Source: Paenibacillus macerans (GTDB lineage Bacteria; Bacillota; Bacilli; Paenibacillales; Paenibacillaceae). Taken from it: a stretch of 64,000 nucleotides of DNA. The DNA lies in the NCBI RefSeq assembly GCF_023715465.1, contig NZ_JAMBOE010000009.1:124001-188000 (forward strand), in the 5' to 3' direction. The notes under the pieces are model-generated. The model was not told the DNA's origin. It saw nothing but the letters and a program-made list of their open reading frames with translations, and did no database searches. Below, in pieces: positions 1 to 8,520 of the stretch (position 1 is the stretch's first letter; every line of letters begins with the position of its first letter). The translations under genes and the position numbers were made by a program.

Positions 1-978
1 GTCCGCCATTTGGGCACGGAACAAAACCTCGAGATTCTGAAGTCGATTTACGAGTATTTGAACACCCGAATCGACATGATGTTCAAGGCGGAAGTGGAGG
101 ATCTGATCACGATAAAAGCGGACGGAGGCCACCAGGTTCGCGGAATCCAGCTTAAATCGGGGGAGACGCATGAGGCTGATCTGGTCATGGTCGCCCCCGG
201 ACGGGACGGCTCCGCCTGGTTGACGGACATTTTAAAGAAACGCCGCCTGAAAATGACGAACAATCAGGTGGATGTCGGGGTGCGTGTGGAAACCTCGGAC
301 GTCGTCATGCGCGAGATTAACGAGCACCTGTACGAAGGGAAATTCATTTACAACACTTCGGTCGGCACGCGGGTGCGTACGTTTTGCAGCAATCCGTCCG
401 GGCATGTGGTCGTCGAAAACCACAGCGGAGTAATGGCCGCCAACGGCCACTCCTTTAAAGATCCTGCGCTCGGTTCGCAAAACACGAACTTTGCGCTGCT
501 CGTCTCGCACAAGTTTACCGAACCGTTCGATAAACCCAATGAATACGCGCGGGAGATTTGCCAACGAGCCAACGATCTGTCGAGCGGCGGGGTCATCGTG
601 CAAAAATATGGGGACATTCTCCGGGGCCGCCGTTCTACCGCTACCCGGATTTCCGAAGGCTTCCTCGAGCCGACGCTCAAAGAGGCCGTGCCGGGCGACC
701 TTGGCCTCGTGCTGCCTTACAACACGATGAAAAGCCTGATCGAAATGGTCGAAGCGCTCGATAAAGTAACGCCGGGGATTGCCTCCGAGCATACGCTGTT
801 TTACGGCGTGGAAGCGAAGTTTTATTCCGCCCGCCCGAGGCTGGCCGAATCGCTGGAAACGGAGATTGGCGGCTTATTCTGCGGCGGCGACGGGGCGGGC
901 ATTACCCGCGGTCTGGCCCAGGCAGGTGCGGCGGGCGTCTGGATCGCACGCGGCATGTTGGAGAAGGCGGGAGTGTAG
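1..978 (+). CDS. FAD-dependent dehydrogenase (COG2509-like), 3' part
   Basis: The reading frame is already open at base 1 (Val-Arg-His-Leu-Gly-Thr), so the gene starts upstream and only its C-terminal ~325 residues are here. The sequence resembles the uncharacterised NAD(P)/FAD-dependent oxidoreductases of the COG2509 type. A GRDGSAW segment follows a beta strand near residue 64. The C-terminal GLFCGGDGAGITRGLAQAG stretch is the usual FAD-contacting motif that closes this fold. The N-terminal GxGxxG dinucleotide motif lies outside the window. The substrate is unknown. It is followed by a hairpin terminator at 1024, so it ends its transcript. A TTG at position 10 could be mistaken for the start, but conserved residues precede it. 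Confidence 0.8.
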   Translation, partial: VRHLGTEQNLEILKSIYEYLNTRIDMMFKAEVEDLITIKADGGHQVRGIQLKSGETHEADLVMVAPGRDGSAWLTDILKKRRLKMTNNQVDVGVRVETSDVVMREINEHLYEGKFIYNTSVGTRVRTFCSNPSGHVVVENHSGVMAANGHSFKDPALGSQNTNFALLVSHKFTEPFDKPNEYAREICQRANDLSSGGVIVQKYGDILRGRRSTATRISEGFLEPTLKEAVPGDLGLVLPYNTMKSLIEMVEALDKVTPGIASEHTLFYGVEAKFYSARPRLAESLETEIGGLFCGGDGAGITRGLAQAGAAGVWIARGMLEKAGV

Positions 979-1023
979 CAACGCGGCGCGGCGCGGGCTT
1001 CACGCAGAACGAAAATGAGCAGG

Positions 1024-1071
1024 GGCTGTCCTGAAGTCCATATGATATGGTCTTGGGGACAGTCCTTTTTC
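1024..1071 (+). terminator. Intrinsic terminator after FAD dehydrogenase
   Basis: GGCTGTCC pairs with GGACAGTCC across an AT-rich inner stem (CCATAT/ATATGG), followed by a T-run at 1065-1070. Confidence 0.75.
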
Positions 1072-1107
1072 GTTGCGGTCCGGATGGGGCCGGTATCACC
1101 GCTGCAG

Positions 1108-1256
1108 TAATGCGATCTAACGGACACCAGAGACTTTATTTGCCTCAAAACCAGGGGGCAAAAATTGTAACGGACCGAGGAGGCCTTATTTCTTCAAACC
1201 GCGGGAAATGGCCTGCGCAGAAGCCAAATAGAGGCGCTGGAGTCCGTTACGGCGCC
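1108..1256. repeat. Dispersed intergenic repeat, family A copy 1
   Basis: Begins CTAACGGACACCAGAGAC, has an internal second TAACGGAC word followed by CCTTATTT, and ends with the inverse GAGTCCGTTA. The same layout recurs at 5140, 42953 and 58137. The rest of the gap to 1423 (1257-1410) is AT-rich, with short direct repeats of AGTCAAAAA, and probably contains the promoter of the next gene, which I could not place precisely. Confidence 0.7.
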
Positions 1257-1423
1257 AGTCTATTTAATAGCTGATCTGCACATCGAAAAAATAAGTCAAA
1301 AAGACTATATATTAGTCAAAAATACAATTTTACAATACTTTAACACAACGTAAACAGTCAGTTTTTTATCGACCCTTATGATTAGGTAGGTAGTCCATTC
1401 TAAATTTAGGGAGGAGTCGATCC

Positions 1424-4400
1424 ATGGTGAGGAGCCGTTGGAGCGAGAAACTGCTTGGCTTGATTTTGGCCGGCACTTTGGTCATGACAGGAATACCGGG
1501 CTTAGCCGCAGAAGCGGCGGAGCCGGCAAGTGGAGCGGAACAGGAACATATAACAGCAGAGGCAGGGCTTGTTCCAGAAGCCGGAACGGCGGTATCCGGA
1601 GAGAGTGGTGTTTCCGCGGAAAAAGTTGAATCTGCAGCTGCAGGGATCAGCGTAGCCGCAGCCATCGCCAAAGGTAACAGCGGCGAAGCCGTTACGGTGA
1701 CCGGTTATGTCGCCGGACATGCCGCTGGGTCGCAGACCGCCGATTTTGAGGCGCCGTTCGGCAACGACTATAACTTGCTGATCGCGGATGCGGCCGGCGA
1801 GCGGGATACGGCCAAACTTGTGGACGTGCAGATTCCGTCCGGAATGAGAGCCGAATTCGGCCTGCAAAGCAACCCGGACATCGTCGGCAAACAGGTCACG
1901 GTATCCGGCACGCTGGCTGCGTACAACAACTTCCCCGGATTAAAAAGCGTGACAGCGATTGAATTTACCGCGGCGCAGCCGGGCGAACCAGGCGAACCTG
2001 GGGAACCTGGGGAACCGCAAGAACCGGGCGAGAACCCTGGCCAGCCGGAAAACCCGGGCGAGAACCCCGGTGAGCCGGAAAATCCGGGCGAGAACCCCGG
2101 TGAGCCGGAAAATCCAGGTGAGAACCCGGGAGATCCAGGCCAAAATCCAAGCGATCCGGGCCAGACCCCGGACTTGCCGGACGGCACTGGCAAAAAAGTG
2201 CTGTTTGACAACACGCACGCCCAAACCGCCGGTGCGGCCGACTGGGTGATCGACGGCGCGTTTTCCGATTTCGCCAATGGGCTGCGCGGAGCGGGCTTCA
2301 CGGTTGCGGCGCTGGAGCGGCCGATCCCGTATACGTTTGGCGAAACGGCAATTACGTACGACGCGTTGAAAGACTATGATGTCTTCGTCATTCCCGAGCC
2401 GAATGTCCCTTTTAAAACCGGGGAACAAGAGGCGCTGGTGCAGTATGTAGAAAACGGCGGAGCGGTGTTTTTCATATCCGACCATTATAATGCCGACCGC
2501 AATAAAAACCGCTGGGACGCCTCCGAGGTGATCAACGGCTTCCGCCGCGGAGCTTACGAGAACCCGGCCAAAGGCATGAGCGCGGCAGAAGCGTCCTCGC
2601 CGGCAATGCAGGGGATCACGAGCTCCGATTGGCTGGCGGACAACTTTGGCGTGCGGTTCCGCTATAATGCCCTTGGGGACGTTAACGCTGGGGACATCGT
2701 CAGCCCTTCGCAGGCGTTTGGCATCACGAAAGGCGTCGATGCCGTAGCCATGCATGCCGGCTCTACGCTGGCGATTTTGGATCCGCAAAAAGCAAAAGGC
2801 CTTGTCTACGTTCCCGAAGGCGTGCCGGCCTGGGCGAACGCGGTTGACGAAGGCGTCTACAACGGCGGCGGAAGAGATGAAGGAGCTTATGCGGCGGTGT
2901 CCAAACTTGGACTCGGCAAAGCGGCTTTTATCGGTGACTCCTCGCCCGTAGAAGATGCAACTCCGAAATATGTGAGGGAAGAAAACGGCCAGAAGAAAAC
3001 GACGTACGACGGCTTCAAGGAAGTCGATGACGGGCTGTTCCTGGTGCAAATCGTAAAATGGCTCGCTTACGAAGAAAGCTACACCTCCTTCGGCGAAGTG
3101 CCAGGGCTTGCGCTGGATGAACCGACCAAGCTGAAGCCAAACGAGCAGCCGGCCGCCACCACCGAGCCGCAGCCGGAGCCTTGGGCCCAGCCGGCCGCCG
3201 GATACAAATGGTACGACCCTGCGACGTTCAAGCCGGGCTCCTACGGCTCGTCGCAAGCGCCCGCTACAGAGCCTAAGTACGCATTCGTGCATCAGGCGCA
3301 ACTGCCAAGCGCGCAGGAGTTCCAGATCCGCTTGACGGCCGATGGCTTAACGCCTGGCCAGACGGTATCGGATCTTAAAGTCGGCATTTATCTGGCCGGC
3401 GGCGAGCAGATCGCCCGCTACAAAAATGCCGACGGTACCTGGTCCGATTACAACTACAGCCCGGCATTTTCGCTGACAGGAAATGCCCAAGGGCACGCGG
3501 CAAAAGACCTGACCGTTCAGCTTAAGCCGGGTGTGACGGCCGCAAGCGCCACTTTGCGGCTCAAGCAGGGAAGCGGCAACGCGCTGACGAAGACGGTGGC
3601 GATCGCTGATGTCGCTGCCGAGCCGCTGCCGGGCGACCATCCGCAGGTGCCGGAATTGACCGCGATCGCCGATGCCCGTTCAGTAGCCGATGGCACGGTT
3701 GTTACCGTGGAGGGCGTCATTACGTCCGAACCGGGGCTGTTTGGCGGACAAGGCTTTTACCTCCAGGACGAAACGGCCGGTGTCTACGTGTTCCAAACGG
3801 CGTCCGGCTATCATGCGGGCGATCGGGTTCGCATCAGCGCCACCCGGACGTTGTACAACGGGGAGGTTGAGCTGGAGAATCCGGTCGTGATCGAAAAGAA
3901 AGGGACCGCGCAGCTCCCTCAGCCGATCGAGCAGGAGGCGGTCACGGACAGCAACCAGGGACAGTTCATCACATTAACCGATGTGACGGTTCAAGACGTG
4001 GTTGCGGCTTCTCCGGCCGGCTCGTTTGAGTTTAATGCCGTCAACGGTGACGGCTCGGCAACGCGCGTCCGTTTCGATGGCCGGACCGGTGTGGATATGG
4101 CGGCATTCAGCGCGCTTTTCCCGGCGGGTTCCAAGGTGGACATTACCGGCATCGCTTCGGCATTTCGCGGGACGTACCAGCTGAAGCCGCTCTCCCTGGA
4201 TCACGTTGCGCTTAGCGAGGCGGTAGCAGACACGCTGGCTCCGGTGACCGAAGCGAACGCTTCGGGGGCCACGGGTCAAGAAGTGTACAATCCGGAAGAC
4301 GTTACGGTTTCCTTGTCGGCGGAAGACGAGGGCGGAAGCGGTCTGGAACGGACCGAATACCGGATCAACGGCGGGGATTGGCTCGACTATGCCTCACCGA

Positions 4401-5002
4401 TTCTGCTGACAGAGGACGGCAAATACGTGATCGAGTACCGGTCATGGGACCGGGCCGGGAATAGCGAAGCCGCGAAAACGGTCTACATCAATATCGACCG
4501 TCAGTCACCGGTTATTCTTTTTTCCGGGGAGCGGCAATTTTTACAGATCGAAACTGAGCTTCCGATTCAAGTTGACGTTGAGGACGCCGTAAGCGGAGTG
4601 AAAAACACGACATATCAATTGGACGGCCGCCCAATCGCCGATTTGCACGAAATCGCCCCGTTATCCTTAGCGGCGGGGAGTCATAAGCTGGTCATCAGCG
4701 CCTCGGATGCGGCCGGGCTCAATTCCGCGGAGCAGTTCGACTTTACGGTTACGATTGACATCGCCCATCTGGACGAACTGGTTGATGCCGGAGAAGCGCA
4801 AGGATACGTGAAGAATGGAATCGTCCAAAGCCTGGACGCCAAGATTACTTCCCTGCAAAAGGCGAAAACGGAGCGCGAGCGCCAGCAGAAAATCAATGTG
4901 CTGGAGCAGACGATCAACGCGCAAAGCGGAAAGGGCATCAACTCCAGCTTTGCCAAGCTGATGCTGGGCGATCTGGAGTATATCGTCAAACAAGCGGGAT
5001 AA
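1424..5002 (+). CDS. Large secreted multidomain protein with FIMAH tail
   Basis: A 1192-residue protein that begins with a Sec signal peptide (basic MVRSRW, then a hydrophobic run ending near residue 30). RBS GGGAGGA lies 7 bases before the ATG. Domains seen: an OB-fold-like module of the DUF6359 kind at about 75-185; a Pro-Gly-Glu-rich linker of GEPGEPGEP and GENPGEPENP units at 184-250; a ThuA/IFT52-like alpha/beta domain at about 255-550 (VLFDNTHAQTAG, DVFVIPEPN, GGAVFFISDHYN, AAFIGDSSP); a second OB-fold pair at about 744-930; an OmpL47-type Ig-like repeat at 940-1026 (YRINGGDW, YRSWDRAGN); and a C-terminal helical FIMAH domain at about 1110-1192. OB folds of this kind occur in Bacillus extracellular nucleases, but I see no nuclease catalytic motif. 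The enzymatic role, if any, is unknown. Surface retention or extracellular binding is inferred. Monocistronic, with a terminator at 5030. Confidence 0.85.
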   Translation: MVRSRWSEKLLGLILAGTLVMTGIPGLAAEAAEPASGAEQEHITAEAGLVPEAGTAVSGESGVSAEKVESAAAGISVAAAIAKGNSGEAVTVTGYVAGHAAGSQTADFEAPFGNDYNLLIADAAGERDTAKLVDVQIPSGMRAEFGLQSNPDIVGKQVTVSGTLAAYNNFPGLKSVTAIEFTAAQPGEPGEPGEPGEPQEPGENPGQPENPGENPGEPENPGENPGEPENPGENPGDPGQNPSDPGQTPDLPDGTGKKVLFDNTHAQTAGAADWVIDGAFSDFANGLRGAGFTVAALERPIPYTFGETAITYDALKDYDVFVIPEPNVPFKTGEQEALVQYVENGGAVFFISDHYNADRNKNRWDASEVINGFRRGAYENPAKGMSAAEASSPAMQGITSSDWLADNFGVRFRYNALGDVNAGDIVSPSQAFGITKGVDAVAMHAGSTLAILDPQKAKGLVYVPEGVPAWANAVDEGVYNGGGRDEGAYAAVSKLGLGKAAFIGDSSPVEDATPKYVREENGQKKTTYDGFKEVDDGLFLVQIVKWLAYEESYTSFGEVPGLALDEPTKLKPNEQPAATTEPQPEPWAQPAAGYKWYDPATFKPGSYGSSQAPATEPKYAFVHQAQLPSAQEFQIRLTADGLTPGQTVSDLKVGIYLAGGEQIARYKNADGTWSDYNYSPAFSLTGNAQGHAAKDLTVQLKPGVTAASATLRLKQGSGNALTKTVAIADVAAEPLPGDHPQVPELTAIADARSVADGTVVTVEGVITSEPGLFGGQGFYLQDETAGVYVFQTASGYHAGDRVRISATRTLYNGEVELENPVVIEKKGTAQLPQPIEQEAVTDSNQGQFITLTDVTVQDVVAASPAGSFEFNAVNGDGSATRVRFDGRTGVDMAAFSALFPAGSKVDITGIASAFRGTYQLKPLSLDHVALSEAVADTLAPVTEANASGATGQEVYNPEDVTVSLSAEDEGGSGLERTEYRINGGDWLDYASPILLTEDGKYVIEYRSWDRAGNSEAAKTVYINIDRQSPVILFSGERQFLQIETELPIQVDVEDAVSGVKNTTYQLDGRPIADLHEIAPLSLAAGSHKLVISASDAAGLNSAEQFDFTVTIDIAHLDELVDAGEAQGYVKNGIVQSLDAKITSLQKAKTERERQQKINVLEQTINAQSGKGINSSFAKLMLGDLEYIVKQAG
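1977..2166 (+). repeat. In-gene Pro-Gly-Glu linker repeats
   Basis: Tandem GGCGAACCT-like 9-bp units, then about 30-bp units encoding PENPGENPGE. They form the flexible linker of the surrounding secreted protein. The copy number is likely to vary between strains. Confidence 0.85.
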
Positions 5003-5029
5003 AACAGCTGCTGCAAGACAGCAGCGAAG

Positions 5030-5057
5030 AACCGGTCCTCAAAGGGCCGGTTTTTTT
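5030..5057 (+). terminator. Intrinsic terminator after secreted protein
   Basis: AACCGGTCC pairs with GGGCCGGTT across a short loop, followed by seven T. A smaller GCTGCT/AGCAGC hairpin precedes it at 5006-5025. Confidence 0.9.
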
Positions 5058-5139
5058 CTACCAGAATTTTTGAAATTTCGGGCATGGTAGAGGGCGATGT
5101 GCAGGTAGAGAGGGGAGGAGAAGAGGGACCTGGAGGGAG

Positions 5140-5330
5140 CTAAGGGACACCAGAGCCGTTATTTTCGAAAAAACGGGAGTTTGCAAAATGTATCGGATAC
5201 AGAAGACGTTATTTACCTCAAATCGGCCTGGATGAACGGGTTTAGAGCGAAATAGAGTCATGTGTGTCCGTTAGGCCGGGAAATACCCGGGAAATGGGCG
5301 GATAAGGTCGCTGGTGTCCGTTAGAGTAGC
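5140..5330. repeat. Dispersed intergenic repeat, family A copy 2
   Basis: Starts CTAAGGGACACCAGAGCC and ends GGTGTCCGTTAG, with internal TTATTT, GTGTCCGTTA and AATAAGGTC-like words. The outer ends are inverted copies of each other, so the whole unit can fold as one long stem. It fills the gap between the terminator at 5030 and the promoter at 5404. Confidence 0.75.
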
Positions 5331-5403
5331 GTCTTCTTCTCCTGGAACGCTTTATTCCCGGCAGCGGCGTTTTCTTACAGGGAAGCGCTTTACCATTTTT
5401 CGT

Positions 5404-5440
5404 GCAAACGATTGCTCAATTTTGATTTCGATGATATAAT
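5404..5440 (+). promoter_or_regulatory. Sigma-A promoter overlapped by MalR/CcpA-type operator
   Basis: The operator GCAAACGATTGC (5404-5415) is one base from a perfect palindrome and overlaps the -35 element TTGCTC (5412-5417). A 17-bp spacer leads to -10 TATAAT (5435-5440). This promoter would drive the decayed debranching gene and pulA. An operator on the -35 implies repression. A LacI-family MalR or CcpA could both bind it. Confidence 0.7.
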
Positions 5441-5486
5441 CCAGCACATAAAGATTAGGTGAGGCGGAAGAAAACGGGAGAAACAA

Positions 5487-6237
5487 GTGCTGGTGAGCGG
5501 CGGAAGCACGGAGGCGAGCTTATATCCTGGCCAGGAGCCGTTGTACAACACGGTGGACACGCCGCTTGGGTATATTCATATTCACGCCAGCTATGAATAT
5601 TTGAAACATACTGGTGGGGAAGATGATTACAGGTTCATTCGCGAGGCGGTCTATCCGAAGTTAAAAGAAATCGTCGCTGGCTCCCCCAGCGGAACCGAAT
5701 TTTTGATCGCGATGGACAGGACGGGCTGATTCATGCGGGGCTGATTCATGCGCCGGCGGGCTGGATCAGGTCACCTTGATGGACGTACGCGTAGGCGATT
5801 GGGCTGTGACGCCGCGGCACGGCAAGCCGGTGGAAATCAACGCTCTGTGGTATAACGCGCTGTGCATTATGGCGCGGCTGGCGGAACGTTTCGGGGAAAC
5901 GGAGCCATATGATGAATTAGCGCGCAAGGTGCGCGATTCCTTCCGGCGGCGCTTTTGGAACGAGGCGGCGGTGTGTCTTTACGATGTATCTACGTTCTGC
6001 GGGAGGAGGGCGGCAAGAGCGATCACGGCTCCGTCCGGCCGAATCAAATCTGCGCGGTTCCGCTGCCGTTCACGATGCTGTCACCAGAGCAGGAAGCGGC
6101 TGTCGTGGTCACGGTATACAAGCATTTGTACACGCCTTACGGGCTGTATTCGCAAGCCTGGAGTGCGGGGGAAATACCTGCGTGCATATACGGAAGAAGT
6201 GTTTCCGCATTTGCGGAATATGCGGGGGAAGGAGTGA
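5487..6237 (+). pseudogene. Decayed amylo-1,6-glucosidase (glycogen debranching enzyme) remnant
   Basis: Pieces of the C-terminal GDE catalytic domain lie in order but in different frames. 5487-5729 encodes EPLYNTVDTPLG...YEYLKHTG; 5776-5990 encodes DVRVGDWAVTPRHGKPVEIN and LWYNALCIMARLAERFGE; about 5990-6150 encodes SDHGSVRPNQICAVPLPFTML and LSPEQEAAVVV; 6125-6237 encodes QAW...LRAYTEEVFPHL. The N-terminal domain is absent, there are at least two frameshifts, and roughly 50 residues usually found between TPYGL and the QAWS helix are deleted. It still sits behind an intact promoter and leads straight into pulA, whose RBS overlaps its last codons. It cannot make a functional debranching enzyme. 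Confidence 0.85.
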
Positions 6238-6243
6238 AGCTGT

Positions 6244-8205
6244 TTGTCCGTTCAAAAAGAATACAACGGTACGATAGATTACGGCGATTTGGCAGTTACC
6301 GGAGGAATTTCCGTATTTCATGCGGAATTCGACGCGAAGTTTTATTATGAGGGCGACGACTTGGGGGCCGTTTATACACCGGAGCAAACCCGCTTCCGCT
6401 TGTGGGCCCCTACGGCTTCGGAAGCGCGAGTCGTTCTGTATGAAACCTGGGACGGCGCGCCAGTTAAAGAGCTGGCGATGCAGCGGGATGCGCAGGGGAC
6501 GTGGACGCTCGCGATTGCGGAGGATTGCCGGAACTTATTATACACTTACCGCGTAAAGGTGGGGGCGCAATGGAACGAAGCCGCCGATCCTTACGCCAAG
6601 GCGGTGGGCGTCAACGGGGATAAAGCGGCGATCCTTGATCTGCGGAGCACCGCTCCGGAAGGGTGGGATGAAGACGTGAAGCCGCCGCTGGCTTCAGAGA
6701 CCGACGCGGTGATTTATGAGCTGCATGTCCGCGATCTGTCGATTCACCCGGGGAGCGGCATTTGCGAGAAAGGCAAATTCCTGGGTCTGGCCGAAGAAGG
6801 AACAAGAGGGCCGGACGGCATACCGACGGGACTCGACCATATCGCCGGGCTTGGCGTTACGCATGTGCAGCTGCTGCCTGTGTTCGACTACTCCAGGGAG
6901 AGCGTGGATGAACGCCGTCTGGATGAACCTCATTACAACTGGGGTTACGATCCGAAAAACTATAATGTGCCGGAAGGCTCCTATGCCACAGACCCATACG
7001 ATCCGGCCGCGCGAATCGCCGAACTGAAACGCCTTGTGCAGACGTTGCATGCCCGGGGGCTCCGAGTCATCATGGACGTGGTCTACAACCATGTGTTCGA
7101 CGGGTACCTGATTCATTTCACCAAGCTGGTGCCGGGCTATTATTTGCGCTACAAGGCGGACGGCACCTTCTCGAACGGAGCGTTCTGCGGCAACGAATGC
7201 GCCTCGGAGCGGCCGATGATGAAGAAGTATATCGTCGATTCGGTGCTGCATTGGGTGCGCGAATATCATATCGATGGTTTCCGCTTCGATTTGATGGGCT
7301 TGCTCGATGTCGATACGATGAACGAAATCCGCCGCCGATTGGATGAGATCGATCCCTCCCTGATCATGCTGGGCGAAGGCTGGATGATGGACACCGTGCT
7401 GCCCGCGGAGCGGCGGGCCAATCAGGCCAACACCGCGCGAATGCCGCGTATCGGCTTGTTCAACGACGGGGTCCGGGATGCGGTCAAGGGCGATATTTTT
7501 CATCCTGAAAAAAGAGGCTTTATCAGCGGCGGCGACGGCTTTGAGGATAGCGTGAAACGAGGCGTTGCCGGGGGGATCGATTACGGTGGGGAAATCCGTC
7601 AGTTTGCGGCGGAGCCGGCGCAGTCGGTCAACTACGTGGAGTGCCACGACAATCACACGTTATGGGACAAAATCACGCTGTCCACGCCCGAGGCGTCGGA
7701 GGCCGAACGCCGGGCCATGCACCGGCTCGCCTCGGCGATCGTGCTCACGAGCCAGGGCATTCCATTCATCCACGCCGGGCAGGAGTTCATGCGAACGAAG
7801 GGCGGCGTGGAAAACAGCTACAAATCGCCGATCGAGACCAACTGGCTCGATTGGGAGCGCTGCGCAGCGCTCCGAGCGGACGTGTCCTATATGTGCAGCC
7901 TGATCGCGCTGCGCCGGGCGCACTCCGCGTTCCGCTTGCGGACGGCGGACGAGATCCGCGCGCATTTGCGCTTCGAGGCAGCGCCGCCCCACGCGGTGGC
8001 GTATACGCTGCGCGAGCACGCCGGCGGCGATCCGGACCGCCATCTGTACGTCCTGTACAACGCCAATCCCGGCGCGGTGACGCTTGAACTGCCTGCGCTG
8101 GGGGCGTGGGAGGTACGTTTTGGCGGCGAGTGCGTTCAATCGCTGGGAGACGGCAAGCTTGCCGCTAACGGCATCGGCCTGATCGTGCTGGGTGTTCGGG
8201 CTTAG
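6244..8205 (+). CDS. pulA: Type I pullulanase (GH13_14)
   Basis: Hydrolyses alpha-1,6 bonds in pullulan and branched maltodextrins. The 653 residues carry a CBM48-like N-terminal module (FRLWAPTASEARVVLYETWD, about 40-130) followed by the GH13 barrel. The pullulanase signature YNWGYDP lies near residue 232. The catalytic regions are region I DVVYNH, region II GFRFDLMG (nucleophile Asp near 347), region III GEGW (acid Glu near 377) and region IV ECHDNH (near 466). There is no signal peptide, so it should act on imported oligosaccharides in the cytoplasm. Start TTG is chosen because GGGGAAGGAG lies 10 bases upstream; this RBS falls in the tail of the debranching remnant, suggesting translation was once coupled to it. 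Confidence 0.95.
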   Translation: MSVQKEYNGTIDYGDLAVTGGISVFHAEFDAKFYYEGDDLGAVYTPEQTRFRLWAPTASEARVVLYETWDGAPVKELAMQRDAQGTWTLAIAEDCRNLLYTYRVKVGAQWNEAADPYAKAVGVNGDKAAILDLRSTAPEGWDEDVKPPLASETDAVIYELHVRDLSIHPGSGICEKGKFLGLAEEGTRGPDGIPTGLDHIAGLGVTHVQLLPVFDYSRESVDERRLDEPHYNWGYDPKNYNVPEGSYATDPYDPAARIAELKRLVQTLHARGLRVIMDVVYNHVFDGYLIHFTKLVPGYYLRYKADGTFSNGAFCGNECASERPMMKKYIVDSVLHWVREYHIDGFRFDLMGLLDVDTMNEIRRRLDEIDPSLIMLGEGWMMDTVLPAERRANQANTARMPRIGLFNDGVRDAVKGDIFHPEKRGFISGGDGFEDSVKRGVAGGIDYGGEIRQFAAEPAQSVNYVECHDNHTLWDKITLSTPEASEAERRAMHRLASAIVLTSQGIPFIHAGQEFMRTKGGVENSYKSPIETNWLDWERCAALRADVSYMCSLIALRRAHSAFRLRTADEIRAHLRFEAAPPHAVAYTLREHAGGDPDRHLYVLYNANPGAVTLELPALGAWEVRFGGECVQSLGDGKLAANGIGLIVLGVRA

Positions 8206-8278
8206 CACAGGGCTTTTAAAACGTGGAGGCGAAAGAATAAGCGTAGGATAACTGCGCATATATTTTGTACGCTTACAA

Positions 8279-8314
8279 GAGGTCCATGTAATTGCACATG
8301 GGCCTGTTTTTTTT
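8279..8314 (+). terminator. Intrinsic terminator after pulA
   Basis: AGGTCCATGT pairs with ACATGGGCCT around AATTGC, followed by eight T. Confidence 0.85.
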
Positions 8315-8428
8315 AGATGCAAGCGAAGCGGAAACACGGGATTTTCCCTAGCAGTCTCGATTTTCAGTAATTTTTCTGTAAAAAAAGAAAGTGTTCGACA
8401 AGATTTTCCTTACTTTTACAAAAATCAG

Positions 8429-8468
8429 TGATATGATGGGTTTAAATGATTTGCGCAAACGTTTGAAT
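8429..8468 (+). promoter_or_regulatory. Extended -10 promoter with downstream MalR-type operator
   Basis: TGATATGAT (8429-8437) is a good extended -10; the -35 is poor. The operator GCGCAAACGTTTGAAT (8453-8468, core AAACGTTT at 8457-8464) lies just past the expected start site, a roadblock position. The same 19-base word, GCGCAAACGTTTGAATAAA, occurs in the same orientation on the + strand at 18013, upstream of pgmB. It would control the dehydrogenase/GH13/binding-protein genes. Confidence 0.65.
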
Positions 8469-8520
8469 AAATTATAAACCTGACTTTTGGAGCGCTCCTG
8501 GGGGAAAGTAGGAAAACTGG

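Noticed and set aside
1940-3301. A 453-codon - strand frame inside the secreted protein
   Set aside because: Arg-rich antisense shadow of a high-GC gene; no RBS or domain, and the + strand gene has a clear signal peptide and domains.
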